From positions 3,100,001 through 3,164,000 of the forward strand of contig NZ_CP034245.1 of NCBI RefSeq assembly GCF_003931875.1: a stretch of 64,000 bases of DNA, read 5' to 3'. Origin of the DNA: Microbacterium sp. 10M-3C3. Its GTDB lineage: Bacteria; Actinomycetota; Actinomycetes; Actinomycetales; Microbacteriaceae. Made by a program: the position numbers and the translations under genes. The notes beneath the pieces are model-generated. The model had not been told where the DNA came from. It saw only the letters and a list, made by a program, of their open reading frames with translations, and made no database searches. This document shows, piece by piece, positions 52,409-61,522 of this stretch (position 1 is the first letter of the stretch; each line of letters begins with the position of its first letter).

Positions 52409-53224
52409 CTACGCCTTGCGCAGGTAGGCCCGCACCGTGAGCGGTGCGAAGATCGCGACGATCACGACCGCGCCGACGAGTGTCGCCACCAGGTCGGAGC
52501 CGACGACACCCGCGTTCACGAGGTCGCGCACCGCCGTCACGAGGTGAGAGATCGGATTCACGTCCACGAACCACTGGAGCCACGACGGCATCGTGTTCGC
52601 GGGCACGAAGGCGTTCGAGAGGAACGTCAGCGGGAAGAGGATCACGAGCGAGATGCCCTGGACGCTCGAGGCGGTGCGGGCGATCACGCCGAAGAACGCG
52701 AAGATCCAGCTGACCGCCCACGAGCTGAACACCACCAGGAGCGCCGCGGCCAGCACGGCCCCGAGGCCGCCCGCCGGGCGGAAGCCCATGATGTAGCCCA
52801 TCGTGAACGTGAGCGTCGTCGCGATCGCGTACCGCACGGTGTCGGCCAGGAGCGCGCCCGACAGCGGCGCGATGCGCGCGATCGGGAGCGAGCGGAACCG
52901 GTCGAACACGCCCTTGTCCATGTCCTCCCGCAGCTGCACGCCGGTGACGACCGAGGTGGTGATGACGGTCTGCACGAGGATGCCGGGGATGATGATCGGC
53001 AGGTAGCTCTGCACGTCGCCGGCGATCGCGCCGCCGAAGATGTACGTGAACATGAGCGTGAACAGGATCGGCTGCACCGTGACGTCGATGAGCTGCTCGG
53101 GGGTGCGCCGGATCTTCAGCAGGCCGCGGTAGGCCATCGTTACGGTGTTGCGCACCGCCTGCCCGAGCCCGGCGTGGGTGCGCAGGTCGCGGTCGGCGAC
53201 GGGGGTGATGGTGAGGGCGCTCAT
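52409..53224 (-). CDS. ABC-2 permease, DrrB family
   Basis: 271 aa, six hydrophobic segments. QPILFTLMFTYIFGGAI (about 50-66) and the C-terminal LTFLSNAFVPANTMPSWLQWFVDVNPISH region are characteristic of DrrB-type antibiotic exporters. ATGA overlap with the ATPase gene. With its partner it probably exports a hydrophobic compound; no substrate can be named. Ends 4 bases from the convergent AfsR-like gene. Confidence 0.9.
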   Translation of the reverse strand: MSALTITPVADRDLRTHAGLGQAVRNTVTMAYRGLLKIRRTPEQLIDVTVQPILFTLMFTYIFGGAIAGDVQSYLPIIIPGILVQTVITTSVVTGVQLREDMDKGVFDRFRSLPIARIAPLSGALLADTVRYAIATTLTFTMGYIMGFRPAGGLGAVLAAALLVVFSSWAVSWIFAFFGVIARTASSVQGISLVILFPLTFLSNAFVPANTMPSWLQWFVDVNPISHLVTAVRDLVNAGVVGSDLVATLVGAVVIVAIFAPLTVRAYLRKA

Positions 53225-54219
53225 GCGTTCGCTCCTTCCAGGCGTGCGGCGGGGCTCTCGTCCTGCGTCGCGGGGGCGCCGGTGAGGGTGAGGAACACCT
53301 CGTCGAGCGTCGGCTGCTGCACGCTGAACTCGCTGAGGTGGACGCCCGCGGCACGGAAGGCCACGAGCAGATCGGTGACGCGGTCGGGGTCTCTCATCGG
53401 CACCGTGAGCCGCGCGGCCTCGGGCGAGACGACCGCGGGCACGTCGAGGACACTGCGGATGACCTCGCGGGCGGTGTGGAGGTCGGACCCCGGAGCGAGC
53501 CGCAGCAGCAGCGACGCCTGCCCGACGGACGCCTTCAGCTCGAGGGCGGTGCCCTCTGCCACGACGCGTCCGTGGTCGATGACGGCGATGCGGTCGGCGA
53601 GCTGGTCGGCCTCGTCCAGGTACTGCGTCGTCAGCAGCACGGTGGACCCGGTGGCGACCAGGCGGCGGATGGTGTCCCACATCTGCCCGCGCGTGCGGGG
53701 GTCGAGGCCCGTGGTGGGCTCGTCGAGGAAGATGAGCGGGGGCTGCGCGATGAGCGAGGCGGCGAGGTCGAGACGGCGCCGCATCCCGCCGGAGAACTTC
53801 GCGAGCGGACGGGCGGCGGCCTCGGTGAGCGAGAACTCCTCGAGGAGCTCGGTGGCCCTGCGCTTGGCGTCGGCGCGGGAGAGGCCGAGCAGGCGCGCGA
53901 AGATCACGAGATTCTCGGTGGCCGAGAGCGACTCGTCGACGGAGGCGAACTGGCCGGTGAGGCCGATCAGCTGGCGCACGACGTGCGACTCGCGGACGAC
54001 GTCGTGGCCGAAGATCTCGGCGCGGCCGCCGTCGGGCCGCAGGAGCGTCGCGAGCATGCTGAGCGTGGTCGTCTTGCCGGCGCCGTTCGGGCCGAGGACG
54101 CCGTAGACGGTGCCGGCGTCGACGACCAGGTCGACGCCGTCGACGGCGCGGTTCTCGCCGAAGGTCTTCACGAGCCCCTCGGCACGCACCGCGGGGACGC
54201 GGGTGGATGACGTGTTCAT
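53221..54219 (-). CDS. ABC ATPase, daunorubicin-resistance DrrA family
   Basis: 332 aa. Walker A LGPNGAGKTTTLSML (about 43-57), signature FSGGMRRRLDLAASL (about 143-157), Walker B LIFLDEPTTGLDPRTR, switch region TTQYLDEADQLADRIAVID. The C-terminal part (about 230-332) with VQQPTLDEVFLTLTG is the DrrA-specific regulatory region. Coupled to the DrrB-like permease. It opens with MNTSSTRVPAV; CACGCT lies 6 bases upstream, a weak leaderless box. Confidence 0.9.
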   Translation of the reverse strand: MNTSSTRVPAVRAEGLVKTFGENRAVDGVDLVVDAGTVYGVLGPNGAGKTTTLSMLATLLRPDGGRAEIFGHDVVRESHVVRQLIGLTGQFASVDESLSATENLVIFARLLGLSRADAKRRATELLEEFSLTEAAARPLAKFSGGMRRRLDLAASLIAQPPLIFLDEPTTGLDPRTRGQMWDTIRRLVATGSTVLLTTQYLDEADQLADRIAVIDHGRVVAEGTALELKASVGQASLLLRLAPGSDLHTAREVIRSVLDVPAVVSPEAARLTVPMRDPDRVTDLLVAFRAAGVHLSEFSVQQPTLDEVFLTLTGAPATQDESPAARLEGANA

Positions 54220-54307
54220 GCCCCCAGCGTGCGCCGCATCCGCTGTCGTCCCGCTGCCGCGGGCGGGCGTGCGCTGTCAGCGCCCTGTCACGCGCGGGCG
54301 GGCGCCC

Positions 54308-54377
54308 GGTTCGGGGCGCATCCGGAGCGCTCGGGGCGTCCACCGCGCGCCCCGGACGGGACCGCGGCGCCCCGAAC
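54308..54377. repeat. Family D palindromic repeat, copy D3
   Basis: GGTTCGGGGCGC (54309-54320) faces GCGCCCCGAAC (54367-54377). It shares the block TCCGGAGCGCTCGGGGCGT with D2 at the same position. It lies just behind the glyS stop on the minus strand and could act as its terminator. Confidence 0.75.
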
Positions 54378-54391
54378 GGAAGCCGACCGGG

Positions 54392-55777
<1,386 letters not shown>

Positions 55778-55862
55778 GGTGGCTCCAATGGTCGGATGCT
55801 GAGGATTTCCGCGCGATCGGCGGGATTCCCAGTCTATCGACGCGGCCGCGGGCGACGCTCGG

Positions 55863-56723
55863 TCACCCCGCGCCGAAGCCGCACCAGTCGGCGACCCACG
55901 TCAGCATCCGCGCCTTCATCTCCGGGGGCGCCGCGAGGTCGATCTCGCCGGCCACCCCGTCGACGGCGACGTCGATCGTGAAGATCGTGCCGCGCTTGTC
56001 CTCCTGCACGACGTGCGGGTCGCAGCGCTGCGGCACGAGCGGGATCGCGATCTCGACGGGCGCGGATGCCGGGGTGACGTCGACGTCCAGCGGATGCGGC
56101 GACGCCGGCGCATCCGGAACGTACATCAGCAGCGGCGTCGAATCGACCGCCCCGAGGTGCACCGTGCCCGCAGCCCCCGTCGGGACGACCGACAGCACGA
56201 CGGAGCCGAGCTGCCCCGCCGGGGCCGGGGTGAAGGCCGTCAGCTCGAGGTCGGCGACGGTCGCCAGGTTCTCCGCGAGGCACTCCCGGGCGTGCAGCGG
56301 CGGCAGGAAGCCGAGCGTGTCGACGACGGGCACGGCGACGTCGCCGCCGTCGAGCTCGAGCGCGACCGTGGGGGTCGCGTCATCCGGCACGTCGCACGCG
56401 ACCGGCGGCAGCTGCACGCGCACGTCGAGCGTCTGCCCCGGCGCGATGCGGCTGTCGCCCGGCACGACGCGCTCGGCCGGCCCGGCCAGGCGCGGATCCT
56501 CGACGCGCACGGCACCGACCTCGAGCGCGGCATCGGTGCCGTTGACGATCTGCACCTGCGCCTGCCGCGGCGCGACGTCGGCGCGCAGCTGCACGAGCGT
56601 CACCTCGACCCCGTCGGGGAGGGCCGATGACGGCTCGGCCGTCCCCGACCCGGGCGGCACCGTGGCGCTGCATCCGGTCAGCAGCAGCGCGAGGGCGGCG
56701 AGGACGACCGGCGGCCGCTTCAC
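55863..56723 (-). CDS. Putative lipoprotein, function unknown
   Basis: 286 aa. Signal peptide [18 protein letters not shown] with the lipobox Cys at 18, so it should be lipid-anchored on the outside of the membrane. The mature part looks like two beta-sandwich domains and contains six more cysteines, e.g. CDVPDD, ECLAEN, RCDPH and DWCGFG, that could form disulfides. No known family is recognised. GTG start overlaps the stop of the enolase-superfamily gene, so it is co-transcribed with it. Confidence 0.7.
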   Translation of the reverse strand: MKRPPVVLAALALLLTGCSATVPPGSGTAEPSSALPDGVEVTLVQLRADVAPRQAQVQIVNGTDAALEVGAVRVEDPRLAGPAERVVPGDSRIAPGQTLDVRVQLPPVACDVPDDATPTVALELDGGDVAVPVVDTLGFLPPLHARECLAENLATVADLELTAFTPAPAGQLGSVVLSVVPTGAAGTVHLGAVDSTPLLMYVPDAPASPHPLDVDVTPASAPVEIAIPLVPQRCDPHVVQEDKRGTIFTIDVAVDGVAGEIDLAAPPEMKARMLTWVADWCGFGAG

Positions 56724-57847
56724 GCGCGGACGACCTCGCGTCGCATGGTGTGCTCCTCGAGCGCGGCCGTGTCGATCTCGACGCCGAGGCCCGGGCCGGT
56801 CGGCACACGCACGTGCCCGTCATCGAGCACGGCGGGCTCGGTGACGATGTCGCGCGCGTAGAACCGCGACGCCGCCGACACGTCGCCGGGCAGCGTGAAG
56901 CCCGGGAGGGCGGCGAGCGCGGCGTTGGCGGCGCGGCCGATGCCGGTCTCCAGCATCCCGCCGCACCACACCGGGATCCCGGCCGCGCGGCACAGGTCGT
57001 GGATCGCGACGGCCTCCAGGTATCCGCCGACCCGGCCCGCCTTGATGTTGACGACGGATGCGGCGCCGAGAGCGAGCGCGTCGGCGGCGGCCTTGCGCGA
57101 CACGATCGATTCGTCGAGGCACACCGGCGTGCGCAGGCGTCGCGCGAGCGTCGCATGGTCGACGAGGTCGTCCTCTTGCAGCGGCTGCTCGACCAGCAGC
57201 AGGTCGAAGTCGTCGAGCCCGGCGAGCGTGTCGGCATCCGTCAGGGTGTACGCGGAGTTCGCGTCGACCTGCAGCGGGATGTCGGGGAACGCCGCGCGCA
57301 CGGCAGCGGTGTCGGCGAGGTCGCGTCCGGGCTTGATCTTGATCTTGATGCGCACGTAGCCCTCGGCGAGGTAGCCCCGGACGGTCTCGACGAGGGCGGC
57401 GGGGTCGCGCTGGATGCCGACCGACACGCCCGACGGCACGCGGTCGCGCACGGCGCCGAGGTGCGACGCGAGGCTCCGGCCCTCGGCGCGCAGGGCGGCG
57501 TCGAGGATCGCGAGCTCGAGCCCGGCCTTCGCCATCCGGTGTCCGACGATCGGCTCGAGCGCGGGCGCGACCTCGTGCGGTGCGACGGTGCCCCGCTCGA
57601 GGAGGGCGGGGATCAGGAAGCGCGTCAGCACGTCCCACGCGCCGTGCGTGTACTCGCTCGAGTACAGCGGCGCCGCTTGCGTGACGACCTCGCCCCAGCC
57701 GGTGCCGTCGGCCGTTTCGACGCGCACGATGATGACCTCGCGCACGTCCTCCGTGCCGAACGACGTCGTGAAGGGCGCGACGAGCGGGATGTGCAGCACG
57801 CGCAGCTCGACCGACCGCACGGAAACGGGATGCAGCGGATCCGGCAT
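56720..57847 (-). CDS. menC: Enolase-superfamily enzyme, OSBS / N-acylamino acid racemase-like
   Basis: 375 aa muconate-lactonising subgroup enzyme. The active-site Lys is in YVRIKIKIKPG (about 157-167), metal ligands D in QVDANSAY (about 187), E in VEQPLQEDD (about 213), D in CLDESIVS (about 238), and the second Lys in VNIKAGRVGG (about 262). These fit o-succinylbenzoate synthase (menaquinone route) and N-succinylamino acid racemase, which share this scaffold. No other menaquinone gene is here, so the choice is open. Leaderless: TAGCCT 6 bases before the ATG. Confidence 0.83.
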   Translation of the reverse strand: MPDPLHPVSVRSVELRVLHIPLVAPFTTSFGTEDVREVIIVRVETADGTGWGEVVTQAAPLYSSEYTHGAWDVLTRFLIPALLERGTVAPHEVAPALEPIVGHRMAKAGLELAILDAALRAEGRSLASHLGAVRDRVPSGVSVGIQRDPAALVETVRGYLAEGYVRIKIKIKPGRDLADTAAVRAAFPDIPLQVDANSAYTLTDADTLAGLDDFDLLLVEQPLQEDDLVDHATLARRLRTPVCLDESIVSRKAAADALALGAASVVNIKAGRVGGYLEAVAIHDLCRAAGIPVWCGGMLETGIGRAANAALAALPGFTLPGDVSAASRFYARDIVTEPAVLDDGHVRVPTGPGLGVEIDTAALEEHTMRREVVRA

Positions 57848-57853
57848 GCGGTC

Positions 57854-57859
57854 AGGCTA
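57854..57859 (-). promoter_or_regulatory. -10 element TAGCCT of leaderless menC-like gene
   Basis: Minus-strand TAGCCT, six bases, then ATG 57847. Confidence 0.5.
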
Positions 57860-57893
57860 CCGCCGCGCGCCCGCGCGGGGTCCGCGGCGTCCG

Positions 57894-57935
57894 CGTGCGG
57901 TCCCGTGCGGTCCCGTGCGGTCCCGTGCGGTCCCG
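57894..57935. repeat. Tandem 10-bp repeat, unit TCCCGTGCGG
   Basis: Three exact copies of TCCCGTGCGG (57901-57930) with partial copies on both sides, about 4.2 units. The last unit runs into the left arm of family A copy A5. It lies upstream of the menC-like promoter. Confidence 0.88.
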
Positions 57936-58003
57936 CGAGAACCCATGCGCGGCGCGAGAGCCCGGCGCACCGCGGTGCTCTCGCCCCGCCAGTGGGTTCT
58001 CGG
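57932..58003. repeat. Family A palindromic repeat, copy A5
   Basis: CCCGCGAGAACCCA (57932-57945) pairs with TGGGTTCTCGG (57993-58003); the inner GGCGCGAGAGC / GCTCTCGCC stem gives a hairpin within a hairpin. The element abuts the TAG of the small gene behind it and matches copy A3 over nearly its whole length. Confidence 0.82.
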
Positions 58004-58204
58004 CTAGGCCCGCGGCCGGAAGGCGTCCGGCGCCGCGAGCCCGGTGGCTTCGAGCGCGTCCTCCGCCTCGAGCCACTCCACCGGCCCGGTGAGCTCGCGC
58101 CCGAGCAGCGACACCGCGACCCACGCCTCGCCCTCCGGCCGGATCCACCCGAGCAGCTCACCGTCGTCCGGCCGTCGGTGCGGCGTCCATCCCTCCTGCA
58201 GCAT
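58004..58204 (-). CDS. Small hypothetical protein
   Basis: 66 aa. It reads as a compact beta-rich domain (LLGWIRPEGEAWVAVSLLG) followed by an acidic helix (VEWLEAEDALEATGL). No known family recognised. The gene is supported by TAGCGT 6 bases before the ATG and by a stop that abuts a family A repeat, as other genes here do. It lies just upstream of the menC-like gene, on the same strand. Confidence 0.6.
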   Translation of the reverse strand: MLQEGWTPHRRPDDGELLGWIRPEGEAWVAVSLLGRELTGPVEWLEAEDALEATGLAAPDAFRPRA

Positions 58205-58210
58205 CCGCCC

Positions 58211-58216
58211 ACGCTA
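58211..58216 (-). promoter_or_regulatory. -10 element TAGCGT of the 66-aa gene
   Basis: Minus-strand TAGCGT, six bases, then ATG 58204; supports the small gene as real. Confidence 0.5.
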
Positions 58217-58240
58217 TCCGGGCTCACCCACCCGAGCGGC

Positions 58241-58332
58241 ACGAACTCAGGCTGTGCGCGGCGCCGCCGCTAGGGCGTCCGCTGGATTCCGCGGCCGCGG
58301 CCGATTCGAACGCCCGCTCAGCCTGAGTTCGT
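58241..58332. repeat. Family C palindromic repeat, copy C3
   Basis: ACGAACTCAGGCTG (58241-58254) and CAGCCTGAGTTCGT (58319-58332) are perfect 14-base arms. The right side shares CGAACGCCCGCTCAGCCTGA with the copy inside fbiC. It lies in the divergent gap before the SDR gene; the rest of that 240-base gap holds only the two promoters. Confidence 0.82.
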
Positions 58333-58434
58333 TCGCCGGTGGCGGCGGGTTGCCGGCGACCGGAGGCCGGTGCGACCCGGCTAACGGGCGGGCGGATGCG
58401 GCGCAAGGGGTTCGGGCGGAGCATCGCCGTTCCG

Positions 58435-58440
58435 TAGCGT
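58435..58440 (+). promoter_or_regulatory. -10 element TAGCGT of leaderless SDR gene
   Basis: TAGCGT, seven bases, then ATG 58448. Confidence 0.5.
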
Positions 58441-58447
58441 CGCGGGC

Positions 58448-59257
58448 ATGAGCAGCGACTTCAAGCCCCGCCACGCCATCGTCACCGCCTCCGACTCCGG
58501 CATCGGCGCCGCCACCGCGATCGCGCTCGCCGAAGCGGGCCTCGACGTCGGCGTGACGTGGCACTCCGACGAGGAAGGCGCGCAGCAGACCGCCGAGGCG
58601 GTGCGCGCCCGCGGCAGCCGGGCGGTCGTCGCGCAGTTCGACGCGACCGACCTCGCAGGCGCCGCATCCGTCATCGACCGCCTCGCCGACGAGCTCGGCG
58701 GGCTCGATGTGTTCGTCAACAACGCCGGCGGCGGATCGGGCGGACCGGTGCTCGACATGGACGTCGACGCGTGGCGGCAGGACATCGGCCTCAACCTCGA
58801 CGGCGCGTTCGTCGCGATGCAGGCCGCGGCCCGGCGGATGGCGGCGGCCGACGCGGGCGGGCGGATCATCGCGATCACGAGCGTGCACGAGCACCAGCCT
58901 CGGGTCGGCAGCGCCGCGTACGTCGCCGCGAAGCACGGCCTCGGCGGGCTCGTGAAGACGATGGCGCAGGAGCTCGGCGCGCAGGGCATCACCGTCAACG
59001 CGGTCGCACCCGGCGAGATCGCGACGCCGATCAACGACATGGATGCCGAGGACGCCGATCGCACGCATCGTCCCGGCATCCCGCTCGGCCGCCCTGGCAA
59101 GCCCGAGGAGATCGCGGCTGTCGTCGCGTTCCTCGCCTCGCCGGCGGCGTCGTACGTCACCGGCGCGAGCTGGGCGGTGGACGGCGGGATGCTGCAGATG
59201 GGCCCGCAGGCCGGGTCCCACATGACGAGCGACGAGTGGCGTTCGGCCGGCAGCTGA
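58448..59257 (+). CDS. SDR-family oxidoreductase
   Basis: 269 aa classical short-chain dehydrogenase. The cofactor loop reads TASDSGIGAATA (about 13-24) in place of the usual TGxxxGIG, with Ala-Ser at the first glycine position; NNAGGGSGG (about 92-100), catalytic Ser in ITSVHEHQP, Tyr/Lys in YVAAKHGL (about 158-165). The C-terminal YVTGASWAVDGGML is typical. Substrate unknown. Leaderless start. A small acidic protein gene follows. Confidence 0.88.
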   Translation: MSSDFKPRHAIVTASDSGIGAATAIALAEAGLDVGVTWHSDEEGAQQTAEAVRARGSRAVVAQFDATDLAGAASVIDRLADELGGLDVFVNNAGGGSGGPVLDMDVDAWRQDIGLNLDGAFVAMQAAARRMAAADAGGRIIAITSVHEHQPRVGSAAYVAAKHGLGGLVKTMAQELGAQGITVNAVAPGEIATPINDMDAEDADRTHRPGIPLGRPGKPEEIAAVVAFLASPAASYVTGASWAVDGGMLQMGPQAGSHMTSDEWRSAGS

Positions 59258-59282
59258 CGCCGCATCCGGGAGGGGAGAGGAC

Positions 59283-59468
59283 ATGAGCGACGACTTCGAC
59301 GACAAGCGACGCGATCAGCTGACGAGCGCACCGGATGCGACCGAGGGTGACGCGGCGCCGCGCATCGACGTGAGCGAGCACGACGGCATCACGCGCATCG
59401 ACGTGCGCGACGACGCCGCCGTGCGACCAGGGCCCGGCCCCGGAGACCCCGCCGCCGAGCCCGACTGA
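59283..59468 (+). CDS. Small acidic hypothetical protein
   Basis: 61 aa, strongly acidic (about 18 Asp/Glu), Pro/Gly-rich at the end, and without hydrophobic core, so likely disordered. A strong GGGAGGGGAGAGG ribosome site 3-8 bases before the ATG supports it as a real gene, probably co-transcribed with the SDR 25 bases upstream. No known family recognised. Confidence 0.6.
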   Translation: MSDDFDDKRRDQLTSAPDATEGDAAPRIDVSEHDGITRIDVRDDAAVRPGPGPGDPAAEPD

Positions 59469-59480
59469 CCGCCCGCCGGC

Positions 59481-59555
59481 GTTCAGAATTCAGGCTCACC
59501 GGCACGAACGGGCGCCGGCGGCGCCGGACGCGACGCCTCAGCCTGAATTCTGAAC
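59481..59555. repeat. Family C palindromic repeat, copy C4
   Basis: GTTCAGAATTCAGGCT (59481-59496) and AGCCTGAATTCTGAAC (59540-59555) are perfect 16-base arms. Nearly identical to copy C5 that follows; together they fill the gap between the convergent small acidic gene and lhgO. Confidence 0.88.
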
Positions 59556-59609
59556 ATCGGCGCGCGCGGCCCGGCCACGTGCGCCGGCGCTCGGCGCGCC
59601 GACCAGCGC

Positions 59610-59680
59610 TCAGAATTCAGGCTCACCGGCACGACCGGGCGCCGACGGCGCCGGACGCGACGCCTCAGCCTGAATTCTGA
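59610..59680. repeat. Family C palindromic repeat, copy C5 (tandem duplicate of C4)
   Basis: Arms TCAGAATTCAGGCT (59610-59623) and AGCCTGAATTCTGA (59667-59680). The loop and the flank GGCCCGGCCACGTGCGCCG also recur, so a unit of about 128 bases has been duplicated with only a few differences. Confidence 0.88.
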
Positions 59681-59739
59681 ACCATCGACGTGTGGCGGCC
59701 CGGCCACGTGCGCCGACCCACGTACGCGCCGAGCGCGCG

Positions 59740-60942
59740 TCAGACCCGGGCGCCGGCGAGGTGGTGTGCGATGACGTGGCGGGCGATCGCGATCGAGCTG
59801 GTCGCCGCCGGCGACGGCGCGTTCCGAAGCAGCGTGACGCGTCCGACCTGGTCGACGGCGAAGTCGTCGAGCAGCTCGCCGCCGCGCCCCCACGCCTGGG
59901 CCCTCACCCCCGCGGCGGTCTTGTGCGTGAGGTCGCTCATCCGCAGCTCGGGCACGAAGCGGCGCGCCTTGCGGTAGTACCGGGGCTTCAGCAGCGACGC
60001 CGAGATCTCGTCCGCGCCCATGCGCCAGTGCTGCTTCGCGAGCGCGCCGGCACCCGGCCAGCGCAGCGACTCCCAGGTGTCGCGCGGCGAGATCCGCAGC
60101 CACGAGTACCCTTCGCGCGCCAGCGCGGGCACCGCATTCGGACCCACGTGCACGTCGTCGTACACCCCCCGCGTGAAGTGCACGCCGAGGAACGGGAAGC
60201 GCGGATCGGGGACCGGGTAGATCATGCCGCGCACGAGTTCGGTGCGCTCGGGCGCGAGCGCCCAGTACTCGCCGCGGAACGGGAGGATCTTCGGCGAGGG
60301 GTCGGCGCCGACGAACCGCGCGACGACGTCCGACTGCAGCCCCGCGCACGCGATGACGCGGTCGTAGGCCTCGTCGCCGCGCGCCGTGATCACCCGCACG
60401 CGCCCGCCGTCCGGCCGCATGCCGATGACCTCGTGGCCGAGCAGAATGCGGCCACCGGCCGCGCGCACGTCCTGCGCCATCGCCTCCGTGATCGCGGCGT
60501 AGTCGACGATCGCGGTGTGCGGCGAGTGCAGCGCCGCCACGCCGGCGACATGCGGCTCGATCTCGCGCATGCGCGCTGGATCGTCGACGCGCGCGAGGTC
60601 GGGCACGCCGTTGGCGATCGACCGCCGCTCGATCTCGGCCAGTGCCGCACGCTCGGAGTCGTCGACCGCGACGACGAGCTTTCCGACCTCGCGGTAGGGC
60701 AGGCCCTTCTCTTCGCACAGCTCGCGGATGAGCTCGCGCCCGAGGGCGCAGAGCTGCGCCTTGAGCGACCCGGGCGCGTAGTACAGCCCGGCGTGCACGA
60801 CGCCGGAGTTGCGGCCGGTCTGGTGCTGCGCGAGGCGCGGCTCCTTCTCGAGCACGGTCACGTCGTCGCCGCGCTGCGCGAGCTCGCGCGCGAGTGCCAC
60901 GCCGACGATGCCGCCCCCGACGATGCCGATGCGTTCAGACAT
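59740..60942 (-). CDS. lhgO: L-2-hydroxyglutarate oxidase
   Basis: 400 aa FAD-dependent oxidase of the DAO fold that returns L-2-hydroxyglutarate to 2-oxoglutarate, passing electrons to oxygen or the membrane quinone pool. FAD-binding GIVGGGIVGVALARELAQRG (about 5-24), RNSGVVHAGLYYAPGSLKA (about 43-61) is characteristic of LhgO, FRGEYW and the C-terminal LLRNAPSPAATSSIAIA complete it. Start MSERIGIVG with GGGGGATCGG upstream; the longer frame has no ribosome site. Confidence 0.92.
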   Translation of the reverse strand: MSERIGIVGGGIVGVALARELAQRGDDVTVLEKEPRLAQHQTGRNSGVVHAGLYYAPGSLKAQLCALGRELIRELCEEKGLPYREVGKLVVAVDDSERAALAEIERRSIANGVPDLARVDDPARMREIEPHVAGVAALHSPHTAIVDYAAITEAMAQDVRAAGGRILLGHEVIGMRPDGGRVRVITARGDEAYDRVIACAGLQSDVVARFVGADPSPKILPFRGEYWALAPERTELVRGMIYPVPDPRFPFLGVHFTRGVYDDVHVGPNAVPALAREGYSWLRISPRDTWESLRWPGAGALAKQHWRMGADEISASLLKPRYYRKARRFVPELRMSDLTHKTAAGVRAQAWGRGGELLDDFAVDQVGRVTLLRNAPSPAATSSIAIARHVIAHHLAGARV

Positions 60943-61021
60943 CCGATCCCCCACAGATCCCCGGACGCCACCCCCCAGCGACGTCTCGACCGACAGCCTC
61001 CCCCGGATCGGCGGCGGACGC

Positions 61022-61059
61022 AAGCGCGCTCAGCCCGGCGCGCTCAGCCCAGCGCGCTT
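61022..61059 (-). terminator. Possible hairpin terminator behind the VOC gene
   Basis: AAGCGCGCT (61022-61030) and AGCGCGCTT (61051-61059) pair perfectly around a 20-base loop that itself holds two GCTCAGCC copies. It lies between the VOC gene stop and lhgO on the minus strand. No T-run follows, so termination is a guess. Confidence 0.35.
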
Positions 61060-61093
61060 TCGCCCCGCCGCGCGCGTCCCCCCGACAGCGTGC

Positions 61094-61468
61094 TCAGCCG
61101 CGCGGGACGATGTGGCTCGCCACGTTGACGACGCGACCCGCGCCGTCGCGAGCGAAGAACCGCCGGATGCCCCACGGCTCGTCTCGTGGCTCGCGCACGA
61201 TCGGCACGCCGGCGTCGCGGGCGGCGGCGTACGCCGCATCCACATCCTCGACCTCGATCGAGATGTCGATGCCGCGCAGCTCGGGATCGACGGCGGTGGG
61301 GCTCTCCCACGCCACGATGATCTGCGTGGTCGGGGTGGAACGGGAGACGAGCATCATCATCCCGTCCTCCTCCATCGCCGGCCGCAGCCCGAGGACGTCG
61401 ACGTAGAAGCGTCGCGCCTCGGCCGGGTCGGTCGCGAGGACGACGGGCATGATCCGACGGATGTCCAT
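61094..61468 (-). CDS. VOC (glyoxalase/dioxygenase) family protein
   Basis: 124 aa, one vicinal-oxygen-chelate domain of two beta-alpha-beta-beta-beta units: MPVVLATDPAEARRFYVDVLGL at the start, IDISIEVEDVDAAYAAARDAG in the middle, and ending WGIRRFFARDGAGRVVNVA. The metal-ligand His/Glu set of glyoxalase I is not complete (no obvious first His), so it may be a binding or resistance protein rather than an enzyme. GAGG before the ATG. Function unknown. Confidence 0.82.
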   Translation of the reverse strand: MDIRRIMPVVLATDPAEARRFYVDVLGLRPAMEEDGMMMLVSRSTPTTQIIVAWESPTAVDPELRGIDISIEVEDVDAAYAAARDAGVPIVREPRDEPWGIRRFFARDGAGRVVNVASHIVPRG

Positions 61469-61522
61469 GAGCGATCCTCACCGTGCCGGAGGCGGCGCGT
61501 CCAGCCCCGCGGGCGATCCGCC

